64,000 nt of DNA from Olivibacter sp. SDN3 (GCF_014334135.1 NZ_CP060497.1:4774001-4838000), one strand, 5' to 3'. Positions 36,071 through 46,403 are shown, counted from the first letter of the stretch. A program made the numbers and translations. Notes: a model not told the origin generated them from the letters alone.

Positions 36071-38212
36071 ATGCAAATGAAAAATTGGTTACTTACCTCC
36101 TTTCTGCTAATCGCCGTTATCAACACTTCTTATACAAACTTTGATGAAGGAATGTTTCCGTTAAGTGATCTCAGCAGAGCAAATTTAAAGGAAGCGGGTT
36201 TAAAGATTTCAGAAAAAGACATCTACAATCCAGGCGGTATAGGCTTGGTAGACGCACTGGTACAAGTTGGTGGGTGCTCAGGATCTTTTATATCACGGCA
36301 TGGATTAATTATCACCAACCATCACTGTGCATTTAGTGCTGTTCAGCTGGCCAGTACTCCCGAGCATGATTATCTCACACATGGGTTTGTCGCACAAACC
36401 CGTGCGCAAGAAATCGAAGCGAAGGGACTTACCATACGTATAACTATTGGTTATGAAGATGTTTCCTCGAAAGTGCTCGATGCAGTTATAGATATTAACG
36501 ACCCCATTGAAAGGATAAATATTATTAATAATCAGCAGAAACTTATAGCCCAAGAAGCTGAAAGACAAGATCCTAATATTAAGGCAGAGGTATCCGAAAT
36601 GTTCATTGGAAAAAGCTACATTTTGTTTAAATACCAAATGATAGAAGACGTAAGGCTTGTTTATGTACCTCGACGAACAATTGGTGAATTTGGTGGAGAA
36701 ACCGATAACTGGATATGGCCACGACATACCGGAGATTTTTCTTTTTTTCGTGCTTATGTGGGAAAAGATGGTAAACCAGCTAAATTTTCGAAAGACAATA
36801 TTCCATTTAGGCCTAAAAAACACCTAAAAATTAATACAAAGGGTGTAAATGAAAACGACTTTGTTTTCATTTTGGGGTATCCAGGGCGTACATTTAGACA
36901 CCGGCCGGCACAATATATACAGTATCAGCAAGAGTTTCTCCTTCCATATATAGCAGATTTATATGATTTTCAAAACAGAACCATGAAGGACGTTGGAGCA
37001 GGCGATCGTGCTATGGCTATTAACCTAGCTACCAGAATTCAACGGAATGCCAATGTAATGAAAAACTATCAGGGTAAAATGAAAGGGCTGACCACACTTA
37101 ACTTACTTAAACATAAACAACAAGAAGATCAAGCCTTGGCAACATTTATCAACAAAATGCCGAGCCTGCAGAAAAAATATAGTAACCTAATGCCGGCTAT
37201 CGATAGCGTTTACAAAGAAATTTTCAAAGAAGCAAAACGCGAGCTATGGCTAACCCAGATACATAGCGCAAGCAACCTATTGAACGTAGCTCGTTCTTTA
37301 AACACCTTTAAAAAATCCTTGACGGAAATAGCTATTAAAGAAAACCACTGGCAAAAGAACATGCCTAAACTAACAGGTTACATTAATGACCTATATGGAA
37401 GTTATGAGCAATCTGTAGATATAATTATTTTGGCGCGTATGTTAAAAGATGCATATAATCTACCGAGAGATCAACGTGTAGAAGCCGTAGATGAACTTTT
37501 TAAAAACAGAACGGATTTCAACAATATAGCACGTTCTATAATCAATAGTAGTAAATTGGGTGATAAAAATAATGTGGATAAGATGTTGACCAATATGGAT
37601 AGTTTAATCGTTTTTCATGATCCGATTTTACATTTACAGCAACAGATTGAGCAACAAATTTCTAGCCTGAAGACCGAACAAGATAGAAGAGAAGGGTTGT
37701 TAAACAAACTGATGGGTGATTATGTTGCTGTAAGGGAACAATTTTTGCAAAAAGATTTTATTCCAGATGCAAATAGCACCCTGAGATTGACTTATGGATA
37801 TATTAAGGGGTATTCTCCTGTAGATGCCACCTATATGGCCCCATTTACTACTATTGCCGGCATTATTCAAAAGGGCAATACCGGGCTTCCTGAATTTAGC
37901 TATCCAGCAGCAATACGAGATGCCTGGGAAGCAAAGAATTTCGGTTCATTCGTTAAACCCAATCTACAGGATGTGCCAGTAAATATTTTATATGATATGG
38001 ATACTACAGGAGGAAATTCGGGTTCTCCTATTATGAATGCAAAAGGTGAATTAATTGGAGTGAATTTTGACAGGACATATGATGCAACAATCAATGATTA
38101 TGCATGGAATGAAAGTTATAGCCGTTCTATTGGTGTGGATATACGCTACGTATTATGGACTGCGGAAAAAATAGATCACGCAGATTTCATACTAGAAGAA
38201 ATCGCTCGATAG
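36071..38212 (+). CDS. S46-family dipeptidyl peptidase, DPP11-like (Asp/Glu preference predicted)
   Basis: Periplasmic serine exopeptidase that removes dipeptides from the N terminus of oligopeptides. The 713-residue protein has a signal peptide (MKNWLLTSFLLIAVINTS, start also possible at 36077), the His motif ITNHHCAF (His84/85), and the C-terminal Ser motif TTGGNSGSP (Ser650). The residue that separates the two S46 classes, Gly in DPP7 and Arg in DPP11, is Arg668 here (GVNFDRTYDATIND), which predicts preference for Asp or Glu at P1. It is common in asaccharolytic, peptide-using Bacteroidota. The cysteine desulfurase gene follows after 38 bp. Confidence 0.92.
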   Translation: MQMKNWLLTSFLLIAVINTSYTNFDEGMFPLSDLSRANLKEAGLKISEKDIYNPGGIGLVDALVQVGGCSGSFISRHGLIITNHHCAFSAVQLASTPEHDYLTHGFVAQTRAQEIEAKGLTIRITIGYEDVSSKVLDAVIDINDPIERINIINNQQKLIAQEAERQDPNIKAEVSEMFIGKSYILFKYQMIEDVRLVYVPRRTIGEFGGETDNWIWPRHTGDFSFFRAYVGKDGKPAKFSKDNIPFRPKKHLKINTKGVNENDFVFILGYPGRTFRHRPAQYIQYQQEFLLPYIADLYDFQNRTMKDVGAGDRAMAINLATRIQRNANVMKNYQGKMKGLTTLNLLKHKQQEDQALATFINKMPSLQKKYSNLMPAIDSVYKEIFKEAKRELWLTQIHSASNLLNVARSLNTFKKSLTEIAIKENHWQKNMPKLTGYINDLYGSYEQSVDIIILARMLKDAYNLPRDQRVEAVDELFKNRTDFNNIARSIINSSKLGDKNNVDKMLTNMDSLIVFHDPILHLQQQIEQQISSLKTEQDRREGLLNKLMGDYVAVREQFLQKDFIPDANSTLRLTYGYIKGYSPVDATYMAPFTTIAGIIQKGNTGLPEFSYPAAIRDAWEAKNFGSFVKPNLQDVPVNILYDMDTTGGNSGSPIMNAKGELIGVNFDRTYDATINDYAWNESYSRSIGVDIRYVLWTAEKIDHADFILEEIAR

Positions 38213-38250
38213 TTAATATTGCTGTAGACATTGCCTTAAAAAAACGTACA

Positions 38251-39438
38251 ATGGATGATAAATTTATATATTTGGATCACTGCGCCACCACACCTATTGA
38301 TGAACAAGTGTTAGCCGCGATGCTACCCTATTTTACCACTTATTACGGAAATGCATCGAGTATAAGTCACCGTATTGGTCGCTATGCGGCCGAAGCTGTT
38401 GAGCTTGCACGACAGTATGTGGCAAGACTTATTGGAGCTTCTCCTAAAGAAATAACTTTTACCTCAGGTGCTACAGAATCCATTAATCAGGCTATAAAAG
38501 GCATATTCGCCAATTATCAGCAAATAGGAAAACACATAATTACCTGTGTAACCGAGCACCCCGCAGTTCTAGACGTTTGCGCATATCTAAGAAAAGAAGG
38601 CGCAAACATAACCTTTTTACCGGTGGATAATCTCGGGCATATAGATCTACAATTGCTTGACAAAAGTATACGTAACGACACTATTATGATTATCCTTATG
38701 GCGGCCAATAATGAAACCGGTGTAATACATCCTATCGCTGAAATTGGTGCTATAGCGAAAAAACATAAAGTTTTATTCTTATGCGACGCCACTCAAGCTA
38801 TAGGAAAAGTACCTATCGACGTCAATCAACAACATATTGATATACTTGCTTTGAGTGCACATAAATTTTATGGACCAAAAGGTGCTGGTGCCCTTTATAT
38901 AAAGAGGAGAGCAACCCCTATACAAATTGGGAGTTTATTGCATGGAGGTAGACAGGAAAATACACAAAGAGCAGGTACACTTAACGTACCAGGAATAGTG
39001 GGTTTAGGGAAAGCCAGCCAGATAGCCAGTGCCTCTTTTAATACAGGAGAGGAAAATTTAAGTGAACTCAGAGATTTATTGGAACATCATTTATTGGCTA
39101 TACCCGAAACCTATGTTAATGGAGATCGAACCGAACGGTTAGCCCATGTAACTAATATATGTTTTAAGTATGTTAAAGGTAATGACATTATGAATCGGCT
39201 TCCCCAGCTTGCGCTTTCTTCTGGTTCTGCCTGCGCTAGTGGTTTAAGAGAACCTTCTCCTGTACTGCTAGCAATGGGGGTAAGTACAACGGATGCACAC
39301 TGTTCCATTCGTTTTAGTCTCGGAAAAGCAAATACCAAAGAAGACATCATGCTTGCAGTAAAGCTTATCACAGAAACCGTTAATAAATTAAGAGATGAAT
39401 CGCCCGTTTGGCAGATGCACGTAGCAGGCATTTTATAA
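38251..39438 (+). CDS. Cysteine desulfurase (NifS/IscS family)
   Basis: Takes sulfur from cysteine for iron-sulfur clusters and thio-cofactors, using PLP. Start at ATG 38251 gives 395 residues beginning MDDKFIYLDHCATTPIDEQ; a longer frame runs back into the peptidase gene. Motifs seen are FTSGATESINQAIKG, CVTEHPAVLD, DATQAIGKVPIDV, LSAHKFYGPKGAGALY with the PLP Lys, and SSGSACASGLREPSPVL with the catalytic Cys. The IscA-like gene follows by 104 bp, supporting a role in cluster assembly, though the full isc or suf operon is not here. Confidence 0.93.
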   Translation: MDDKFIYLDHCATTPIDEQVLAAMLPYFTTYYGNASSISHRIGRYAAEAVELARQYVARLIGASPKEITFTSGATESINQAIKGIFANYQQIGKHIITCVTEHPAVLDVCAYLRKEGANITFLPVDNLGHIDLQLLDKSIRNDTIMIILMAANNETGVIHPIAEIGAIAKKHKVLFLCDATQAIGKVPIDVNQQHIDILALSAHKFYGPKGAGALYIKRRATPIQIGSLLHGGRQENTQRAGTLNVPGIVGLGKASQIASASFNTGEENLSELRDLLEHHLLAIPETYVNGDRTERLAHVTNICFKYVKGNDIMNRLPQLALSSGSACASGLREPSPVLLAMGVSTTDAHCSIRFSLGKANTKEDIMLAVKLITETVNKLRDESPVWQMHVAGIL

Positions 39439-39542
39439 CGAAAATTTACGTCGCCTCGCTGTCATATTCCACAGCAAACCTTTAGATATTTTTATTTAAA
39501 AAAACGATTGACGATATTTGAGCAATAAAACATCATCATACT

Positions 39543-39869
39543 ATGATAACGGTAACAGATAAAGCAAAAACACGTATCGACGAGATTTTACAAAAAGAGC
39601 GGTACGATTCATCTTATTTTGTGCGTGTAGCGGTAGAAAGTGGTGGGTGCTCAGGCCTAACATACAAATTGGATTTTGACAACGAGGAGCGTAAAGGAGA
39701 TCAAGCATTTGAAGATAAGGGAGTCAAAATAGTTTTGGATATGAAGTCGTTCCTCTATTTAGCTGGTACAGAGCTGGATTATAGTGATGGTTTAACTGGT
39801 AAAGGCTTCAATTTCATTAATCCAAATGCGTCTCGTACGTGTGCATGTGGAGAAAGTTTTTCCGTATGA
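39543..39869 (+). CDS. A-type iron-sulfur carrier protein (IscA/SufA/ErpA family)
   Basis: The 108-residue protein has the three family cysteines: GGCSGL (Cys36) and TCACGESFSV (Cys100 and Cys102). A-type proteins bind iron or [2Fe-2S]/[4Fe-4S] clusters and deliver them to target apoproteins. It follows a cysteine desulfurase gene in the same direction. IscA, SufA and ErpA cannot be told apart here. Confidence 0.93.
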   Translation: MITVTDKAKTRIDEILQKERYDSSYFVRVAVESGGCSGLTYKLDFDNEERKGDQAFEDKGVKIVLDMKSFLYLAGTELDYSDGLTGKGFNFINPNASRTCACGESFSV

Positions 39870-40024
39870 TAATTACCTCAATAATAGCAATTACCATGCT
39901 TTTAAAACTCCACGTCGGCTGTTAACCTCTGTTCTATTATTTTTTCCTCCTATGTAAAATAACCGTGATTTAAAGGTTATCTCTTTATATTTTCGGATAT
40001 TTAAGGCCTTAATCAATCTTAGAT

Positions 40025-42874
40025 ATGCGTAAAATATATTTAGCATCAGTAGCCTTAAGTCTCACCTTCGCTAACGTTTGTGCCCAAAAAAAGCCTCTGG
40101 ACCATAGTGTTTACGATAGTTGGCAAGGCATTAGTTCTGCCAAAGTGAGTAATAATGCTCAATTTGTATTATACAGTGTTACTCCTCAAGAAGGAGACGC
40201 AATGCTATCTATCAATTCGACTGATGGCGAGATATTATGGAACATACCGCGCGGCGAAAATGGGACCTTTACCGATGACTCAAAATATGCGATTGCCTCA
40301 ATTACGCCTCCTTTTGCACTTGTGCGACAAGCTAAAATTAAAAAGAAAAAAGCCGAAGAAATGCCTAAAGATTCTTTGGCAATTATTTCTTTGACCTCAA
40401 ACGAGGTGTTTAAGGTCGCGAACGTATCCAAATACAAGTTACCTTTAGCGTCTACCGATCACGTTGCATATATAGTTGAAAGCAAGGACACCACAAAAAT
40501 TGAAGAAACAGCAGACTCCAAAGCCCGTAACAGTAAAAAGAAAGATAAAAAAGATAGTTATGGTACTTTACATTTACGTAGCTTGGAGACGGGTGAGGAG
40601 AAAACTTTTGAGCATGTTAATGATTTTTATTTTGATGATAAAGGAGCAGTCTTAGCATTTGTAAAAAAAGGTAGAGACTCCGCCGGTAAGAGCTCATCTA
40701 CCGATACCGATGCTGGCCTATTCTTATACCTCATAAAAGAAAAAATCTTGAAGCAGATAAGCCGAGGAAAAGGGAACTATACGAACTTAGCTTTTGATGA
40801 GACGGGTAATCAGTTAGCCTTCACAGCCGAAAAGAATCACGAAAAGGCGTTACAAAAACCCTATAACCTTTATTATTACACACCAGAAAAAGATACAGCT
40901 TCCATCCTTGCTAATGTAAGTAGCACGGGTATGCCTTTAAACTGGAATGTGAGTGGCGATGGCGACGTGTTTTTTAGTAAAAGTGGAGAAAAACTCTATT
41001 TTGGAATAGCCCCCATTCCACCTATAAAAGACACTACAATTGTTGATTTTGAAGTTGCCAATGTAGATGTTTGGAGCTGGAAGGATGACTATCTCCAACC
41101 ACAGCAATTAGTTAATCTACAAAAAGATTTGACAAAAAGCTATTTAGCTGTCGTTTCTCCAAGGCATGGTGGCAGTGTGGTACCTCTTGGATCTGAAGAG
41201 ATTCCTGACATACACACAACAGATCACGCAGATAACGGCTACGTTTTGGGTAATAGCAATTATGGTAAGCGAATTTCGGCTCAATGGGAAGGAGGTACAG
41301 CTCAAGATTTTTATGTGATATCGACCCTCGATGGGAGTAGAAAAAAAATAGCTGAAAATATTTACGGGTATGCCAGCATCTCTCCTACAGGTAAGTTTAT
41401 TATCTGGTATGATCTAGAGACACAACAATGGAATAGTTACGAAATAAGTAATAATAGATCACGCGTCTTAAACAGCGAATTACCCGTGAGTTTTTCAGAT
41501 GAAGAAAACGACTCGCCAACATTCGCCCGTCCTTATGGTATTGCTGGATGGTCGGCAGACGATGCTGAAGTTCTTATCTACGACAAATATGATATCTGGA
41601 GTTTTAACCCTGCGGGTGACGATCGTAAATTGCTAACAAACGGAGCAGGAAGAAGTAATCAAATCACTTTTCGTTACGAAGACATAGCGCCTAAAATTGG
41701 CATACAAAAAAAGCAGAAATCAATTATCATAGATCTCAAAAATCCGTTACTTGTTAGTGCTTTTGACCATAAAAACAAGGAAAGGGGGTGGTACAATACG
41801 AATCCGAGGAATAAAAGAGACCCAAAAGAAATTGCGATGGGCCCGTACATGTATAATCAAATTAGCGCAAGTGAAAACAGCAAAATATACATTTATACAA
41901 AGGAGAACTACCAAGCGCCGCCAGATTTGTATAGCTCTTCTAATTTCAAAAATGAAAACAAACTAAGTAATATCAATCCACAGCAACAACAATATAACTG
42001 GGGTACAGCTGAGCTCGTAAAATGGACCACCCCCTCTGGTTATGAGGCTACAGGTGTTCTATATAAACCTGAAGATTTTAATGAAGCGAATAAATACCCG
42101 TTAATTGCTTATTTTTACGAAAAGCTATCAGATGGGCTGCATCAATATATTTCCCCCGCCCCCACTCCTTCACGATTGAATATAAGCTATTTTGTGAGTA
42201 ACGGTTACTTAGTTTTTGCGCCAGATATAAGTTATGAAATCGGTCACCCAGGAAAATCTGCAGAAGAGTATGTTAACTCTGGCGTTGGCGAATTGTCAAA
42301 ATTTCCTTGGGTAGACGAAAATCATATAGGCATACAGGGGCAAAGCTGGGGAGGATATCAAGTATCCCATTTAATCACGAGAACAGATATGTATGCTGCT
42401 GCTTGGGCCGGAGCACCTGTGGTGAATATGACATCTGCTTATGGAGGTATCCGTTGGGCGAGTGGCATGAACCGGCAATTTCAATACGAGAAAACACAAA
42501 GCCGTATTGGGCAAGATCTTTGGGAAGGTTATGACTTATTCATTGAAAATTCCCCTCTTTTCCACTTGAGATCTGTTAATACTCCTGTGGTCATTATGGC
42601 AAATGATAATGACGGTGCTGTACCGTGGTACCAAGGGATAGAAATGTTTACAGCGTTACGTAGACTGGGGAAACCCGTATGGATGTTAAATTATAACGGT
42701 GAGGAGCATAACTTAGTAAAAAGGCAGAATAGGAAGGATATTCAAATACGCGAACAGCAATTTTTTGATCATTTTTTAAAAGGAAAACCGGCCCCGGTAT
42801 GGCTTGACAAAGGTATTCCGGCAACATTAAAAGGCATTGATTGGGGGTTCGATCTAATTGATGAACTAAAATAA
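40025..42874 (+). CDS. S9-family serine peptidase (prolyl oligopeptidase type), exported
   Basis: The 949-residue protein has a signal peptide (IYLASVALSLTFANVCAQ), an N-terminal beta-propeller of about 650 residues (the WD40-like TolB/DPP-IV kind, with repeats such as YTNLAFDETGNQLAFTAEK), and a C-terminal alpha/beta hydrolase domain. The nucleophile motif GIQGQSWGGYQ holds Ser, VIMANDNDGAVPWYQG the Asp, and YNGEEHNLVK the His of the triad. It cleaves small peptides, often after proline, and fits peptide use together with the S46 peptidase upstream. It ends at a strong bidirectional hairpin shared with pckA. Confidence 0.92.
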   Translation: MRKIYLASVALSLTFANVCAQKKPLDHSVYDSWQGISSAKVSNNAQFVLYSVTPQEGDAMLSINSTDGEILWNIPRGENGTFTDDSKYAIASITPPFALVRQAKIKKKKAEEMPKDSLAIISLTSNEVFKVANVSKYKLPLASTDHVAYIVESKDTTKIEETADSKARNSKKKDKKDSYGTLHLRSLETGEEKTFEHVNDFYFDDKGAVLAFVKKGRDSAGKSSSTDTDAGLFLYLIKEKILKQISRGKGNYTNLAFDETGNQLAFTAEKNHEKALQKPYNLYYYTPEKDTASILANVSSTGMPLNWNVSGDGDVFFSKSGEKLYFGIAPIPPIKDTTIVDFEVANVDVWSWKDDYLQPQQLVNLQKDLTKSYLAVVSPRHGGSVVPLGSEEIPDIHTTDHADNGYVLGNSNYGKRISAQWEGGTAQDFYVISTLDGSRKKIAENIYGYASISPTGKFIIWYDLETQQWNSYEISNNRSRVLNSELPVSFSDEENDSPTFARPYGIAGWSADDAEVLIYDKYDIWSFNPAGDDRKLLTNGAGRSNQITFRYEDIAPKIGIQKKQKSIIIDLKNPLLVSAFDHKNKERGWYNTNPRNKRDPKEIAMGPYMYNQISASENSKIYIYTKENYQAPPDLYSSSNFKNENKLSNINPQQQQYNWGTAELVKWTTPSGYEATGVLYKPEDFNEANKYPLIAYFYEKLSDGLHQYISPAPTPSRLNISYFVSNGYLVFAPDISYEIGHPGKSAEEYVNSGVGELSKFPWVDENHIGIQGQSWGGYQVSHLITRTDMYAAAWAGAPVVNMTSAYGGIRWASGMNRQFQYEKTQSRIGQDLWEGYDLFIENSPLFHLRSVNTPVVIMANDNDGAVPWYQGIEMFTALRRLGKPVWMLNYNGEEHNLVKRQNRKDIQIREQQFFDHFLKGKPAPVWLDKGIPATLKGIDWGFDLIDELK

Positions 42875-42882
42875 AAAATTGT

Positions 42883-42907
42883 GCCAGCATGTATCAGACA
42901 TGCTGGC
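42883..42907. terminator. Bidirectional terminator between the S9 peptidase gene and pckA
   Basis: GCCAGCATGT (42883-42892) pairs perfectly with ACATGCTGGC (42898-42907), loop ATCAG. An A-run lies to its left (T-run for the minus-strand pckA transcript) and GATTTAT to its right, so it can end both convergent transcripts. Confidence 0.85.
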
Positions 42908-42921
42908 TGATTTATAAACAT

Positions 42922-44544
42922 TTAACTACTTAAATCTATGTCCACCACATTTATGACGGGGGCTGCTGACTTAATTTCTTCGCTGACCTGGGCTTCATAT
43001 TGCCTAAAATTTTCTAAAAATGCTTCTGCAAGTTGCTGTGCCTTCACGAAATACGCATCTTTATCTGCCCAACTATCTCGGGGGCTAAGTAAATTTGCGG
43101 GAACACCAGCACATTCTGTCGGATATGACAGCCCAAAAATCAAATGCTGCTTATAGGGTACATTTTCCAAAGTTCCCGACAGAGCAGCTTTGATCAAATT
43201 TCTAGTATATTTCAATTCCATTCTTTTACCAACACCATAAGCCCCCCCTACCCATCCTGTATTAACCAACCAAACCTTTACGTTACCATTTATTAATTTC
43301 TCACCTAAAATTTCAGCATATTTACCAGGGTGGAGAGGTAAAAAAGCTTTTCCAAAGCACGCAGAAAAGGTAGCGGTTGGCTCGTTAATCCCAGCTTCAG
43401 TTCCGGCAACTTTCGCAGTATAGCCTGAAATAAAATGATACATTGCTTGTGCAACTGTCAGTTTTGAGATAGGGGGTAGCACACCAAAGGCATCTGCGGT
43501 AAGAAAGAAAATATTCTTCGGTTCCTTGGCTAATGCTGGTTCTAAGGCCCCAGCGATAAAATTAGCCGGATATGCCGCTCTCGTATTTTCTGTTTTACTA
43601 ATATTTTGATAGTCGGGCACTCTTGCTTCTCCAATCATACATACATTTTCCAGCAGTGTTCCGAAGCGTATCGCATGAAAGATTTGTGGTTCTTTTATCG
43701 GATCTAAACCTACACACTTAGCATAACATCCTCCTTCAAAATTAAAAATACCATTATCGTCCCAACCGTGTTCATCGTCTCCCACTAGCTTACGCTGAGG
43801 ATCAGCAGATAACGTTGTCTTACCCGTACCTGATAAGCCAAAAAACAATGCTGTGTCCTCTGCCGTTTTACCAACATTAGCCGAACAGTGCATAGATAAC
43901 ACATTTTTCTTAATAGGCAACAGGTAATTAAGAACTGAAAAAATGCTCTTTTTTATTTCCCCGGTATAACCTGTACCTCCGATAAGTATTATTTTAGCCG
44001 TAAAGTTTATAATAACAAAATTCGAATTCTTCACACCATCAACCATCGGATTAGCCTCAAATGAAGGTATTGCCAAGATTGTCCACGCTGGAGTTGGTAT
44101 TGAATTTTCCTCCGATAATCTTAGAAATAAATTGTTGGCAAAAATATTCTGATAAGCAGATTCTGTAATAACACGTAAGTTTAAATGATGTTCTTTCGAA
44201 GCACATACATAACCATCTCGTATATATAATTTACGAATCTTAATATAATTCAACATCTTTTTCAGGAGCTGATCAAAATAGTGACGTCCAATCGGCTGGT
44301 TGACATCCCCCCACCATACAGTATCAATTGTTTCCGTGTCCTCTACGATATACCGATCACCGGGGGATCTTCCGGTAAACCTACCTGTGTCGGCTGCCAA
44401 TGCGCCTTTATCTGTCAACACACCCTCTCCATTTTTTATGGCATGTTCTATCAATGCTGGGACAGATAACTGGTAATATACTTCCCCTTGTAGATTAACT
44501 TTTTGATTGCCTAAATCCAATACGGTAGAAATTGTAGACTTCAT
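42922..44544 (-). CDS. pckA: Phosphoenolpyruvate carboxykinase (ATP)
   Basis: Interconverts oxaloacetate plus ATP with phosphoenolpyruvate, CO2 and ADP, the first step of gluconeogenesis or, in Bacteroidota, also PEP carboxylation. The 540-residue length matches the ATP-dependent family. It has FTGRSPGDRYIV, the P-loop GLSGTGKTTLSADP (about residues 235-248), DDEHGWDDNGIFNFEGGCYAK as the metal and nucleotide site, and TAKVAGTEAG and NTGWVGGAYGVGKRM near the end. The gene stands alone. A TAGTTTTG -7-like element lies 30 bp upstream on the minus strand (44572-44579). Confidence 0.97.
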   Translation of the reverse strand: MKSTISTVLDLGNQKVNLQGEVYYQLSVPALIEHAIKNGEGVLTDKGALAADTGRFTGRSPGDRYIVEDTETIDTVWWGDVNQPIGRHYFDQLLKKMLNYIKIRKLYIRDGYVCASKEHHLNLRVITESAYQNIFANNLFLRLSEENSIPTPAWTILAIPSFEANPMVDGVKNSNFVIINFTAKIILIGGTGYTGEIKKSIFSVLNYLLPIKKNVLSMHCSANVGKTAEDTALFFGLSGTGKTTLSADPQRKLVGDDEHGWDDNGIFNFEGGCYAKCVGLDPIKEPQIFHAIRFGTLLENVCMIGEARVPDYQNISKTENTRAAYPANFIAGALEPALAKEPKNIFFLTADAFGVLPPISKLTVAQAMYHFISGYTAKVAGTEAGINEPTATFSACFGKAFLPLHPGKYAEILGEKLINGNVKVWLVNTGWVGGAYGVGKRMELKYTRNLIKAALSGTLENVPYKQHLIFGLSYPTECAGVPANLLSPRDSWADKDAYFVKAQQLAEAFLENFRQYEAQVSEEIKSAAPVINVVDIDLSS

Positions 44545-44917
44545 ATATCTTTATTAGTTGAAATTCGAGGCAAAACTAAACAATATAAAAAGATAAAAAA
44601 AGTAAAAACACCTAACAATCAGCATGTTGTATATTATACACTATAAAAAAACAGCATTTAAACTCAAGTTATCTTCTTAATATATAAGTACTTATAAAAG
44701 TCATTTGCCTAAAAAAATACTTATTAACATTTCAACAAAAAAATAGCATTAAAATGAAAAAACAGTAAAAATAACATTAAATAAGCTTTATTAATTGATA
44801 AAATAACAATTTAATACAATTGTCTCATTTCATTTTCCAGCTTTCAGTTTTTATTTATATATTTCGTACTGAAGCTAGTAACCTAGTGCATATTATTTAT
44901 ACATTTTAGCAATATTC
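44545..44917. other. AT-rich intergenic region between divergent pckA and MBL genes
   Basis: 373 bases with no open frame of substance. On the minus strand TAGTTTTG (complement of 44572-44579) fits the TAnnTTTG -7 element for pckA, with a T-rich upstream stretch but no clean -33. The plus-strand promoter for the MBL gene is not clear. Long A- and T-tracts suggest curved DNA. Confidence 0.45.
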
Positions 44918-45775
44918 ATGGAACTATACACCATTAATGCGGGGCTTTTCAAATTAGATGGAGGAGCTATGTTTGGCGTTGTACCGAAATCCCTTTGGCA
45001 ACGCACTAACCCAGCAGATGAAAATAATCTCTGCACTTGGGCTACCCGTTTGTTATTAATAGTGGAAGGAAAAAGGTGTATTCTTATCGATACAGGTATC
45101 GGAGATAAACAAGATCAGAAGTTTTTCAGTCATTATCACTTGCACGGGGATGAAACCTTGAAAACATCTCTGGCAAAACATGGTTTTCAGCCTGATGATA
45201 TTACTGATGTATTTCTCACTCATTTGCATTTCGATCACGTTGGTGGCGCTATTGAACTTAATGAAAGCCAACTAACACCAACCTTCAGTAACGCTATTTA
45301 TTGGAGTAATCGAAAACATTGGAACTGGGCCATTCATCCAAATGATCGTGAAAAGGCTTCTTTTCTAAAAGAGAACATTCTCCCTATCGAAGAAAGTGGC
45401 CAACTAAAATTTATTGAAGAAAAAGATGGAGTTGCCTTCACGAGGGACATCTGCGTTAGATTTGCATACGGCCATACCGATGCTATGATGTTACCACAGA
45501 TTCAATATAAAAATCATACGATACTTTATATGGCCGATCTGCTGCCTTCTATAGGACATATCCCTCTTCCATATGTGATGTCGTATGACATGTTCCCGCT
45601 ACGCACATTAAAGGAAAAAAAACATTTACTGAATGAAGCATTCGAAAAAAACTATATATTATTTTTAGAACACGATCCTATCCATGAATGCTGTACACTG
45701 AGACAAACTGCGAAGGGTATCAGAGTAGACAAAACCTTCAGTTTAGCTGATTTTAACAATCAGGTAAATACTTAA
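44918..45775 (+). CDS. MBL-fold metallo-hydrolase
   Basis: The 285-residue cytoplasmic protein has the full metal-binding set of the metallo-beta-lactamase fold: ILIDTGIGDK, THLHFDHVGG (HxHxDH, about residue 107), YGHTDAM with the next His, MADLLPS and EHDP near the end. The layout matches the group that includes AHL lactonases and related hydrolases, but the substrate is not readable. It converges on the mnh operon, with its stop overlapping that of mnhG by 4 bp. Confidence 0.9.
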   Translation: MELYTINAGLFKLDGGAMFGVVPKSLWQRTNPADENNLCTWATRLLLIVEGKRCILIDTGIGDKQDQKFFSHYHLHGDETLKTSLAKHGFQPDDITDVFLTHLHFDHVGGAIELNESQLTPTFSNAIYWSNRKHWNWAIHPNDREKASFLKENILPIEESGQLKFIEEKDGVAFTRDICVRFAYGHTDAMMLPQIQYKNHTILYMADLLPSIGHIPLPYVMSYDMFPLRTLKEKKHLLNEAFEKNYILFLEHDPIHECCTLRQTAKGIRVDKTFSLADFNNQVNT

Positions 45776-46122
45776 TCTTTTTCTTGATCTTCCTCTAAAG
45801 ACTCGAAATCCTTTAAATTAGTTTTGTTCCAAAAGGGTACCTTGACATGTATCGCAGCCTTTGCTATCACATAAGAAGATGTGGGAGAAGTTAGTGCAAT
45901 AAAAAAAATGATCCCTAAACCTTTGAGCAACACCTCTATATTGTTGAAATAAAGTACTGCGCCGCTGATAACTAAGATTACACCAAGAGTCGAGTTTTTC
46001 GTAACAGCAGACAGTCGAGTATAAAAATCGGGTAGTCTGACAAGACCTATAGCCGATATTAACATGGTAATAGATCCCAGGATAATAATCAGCGCACTCA
46101 GAAATAAGGTTACAGTATTCAT
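45772..46122 (-). CDS. mnhG: Mrp/Mnh cation:proton antiporter subunit G
   Basis: The 116-residue protein has three hydrophobic segments and the MnhG pattern (SAIGLVRLPDFYTRLSAVTKNSTLGVILVI), with a charged C-terminal tail. It is the last gene of the mnhABCDEFG operon; its start overlaps the end of mnhF by 4 bp, and its stop overlaps that of the convergent MBL gene by 4 bp. Confidence 0.92.
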   Translation of the reverse strand: MNTVTLFLSALIIILGSITMLISAIGLVRLPDFYTRLSAVTKNSTLGVILVISGAVLYFNNIEVLLKGLGIIFFIALTSPTSSYVIAKAAIHVKVPFWNKTNLKDFESLEEDQEKD

Positions 46123-46391
46123 TTTGAATTACTATTTATCAGGTAATAAGCAAAAGACATTGACCCCAAAAAAGCTACCAGGGAAAACACAAGTGCTATA
46201 TCAAAAAATATAAATTTATCGGTTATCATGACGTATATAACCAACGTGGCGATCATATCTGCAGCAATCAAATCTAGAGAAGCAATCCTATCAGCTAATG
46301 TCGGCCCTTTTGTAAAGCGATACAAAGCGATTAACATTGCTACTCCTAAAATACATATGGAAAGTATCAATACTGTGGAAAAAAAAGTCAT
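46119..46391 (-). CDS. mnhF: Mrp/Mnh cation:proton antiporter subunit F
   Basis: This 90-residue protein has three membrane segments, with the family core RFTKGPTLADRIASLDLIAADM. It lies 12 bp after mnhE and overlaps mnhG by 4 bp. MnhF is a small hydrophobic subunit of the antiporter complex. Confidence 0.92.
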   Translation of the reverse strand: MTFFSTVLILSICILGVAMLIALYRFTKGPTLADRIASLDLIAADMIATLVIYVMITDKFIFFDIALVFSLVAFLGSMSFAYYLINSNSK

Positions 46392-46403
46392 ATTAATCGA
46401 TTT

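Noticed and set aside
36305-36823. 172-codon open frame antisense to the S46 peptidase gene
   Set aside because: It lies fully inside a well-supported gene and its product has no recognisable domain.
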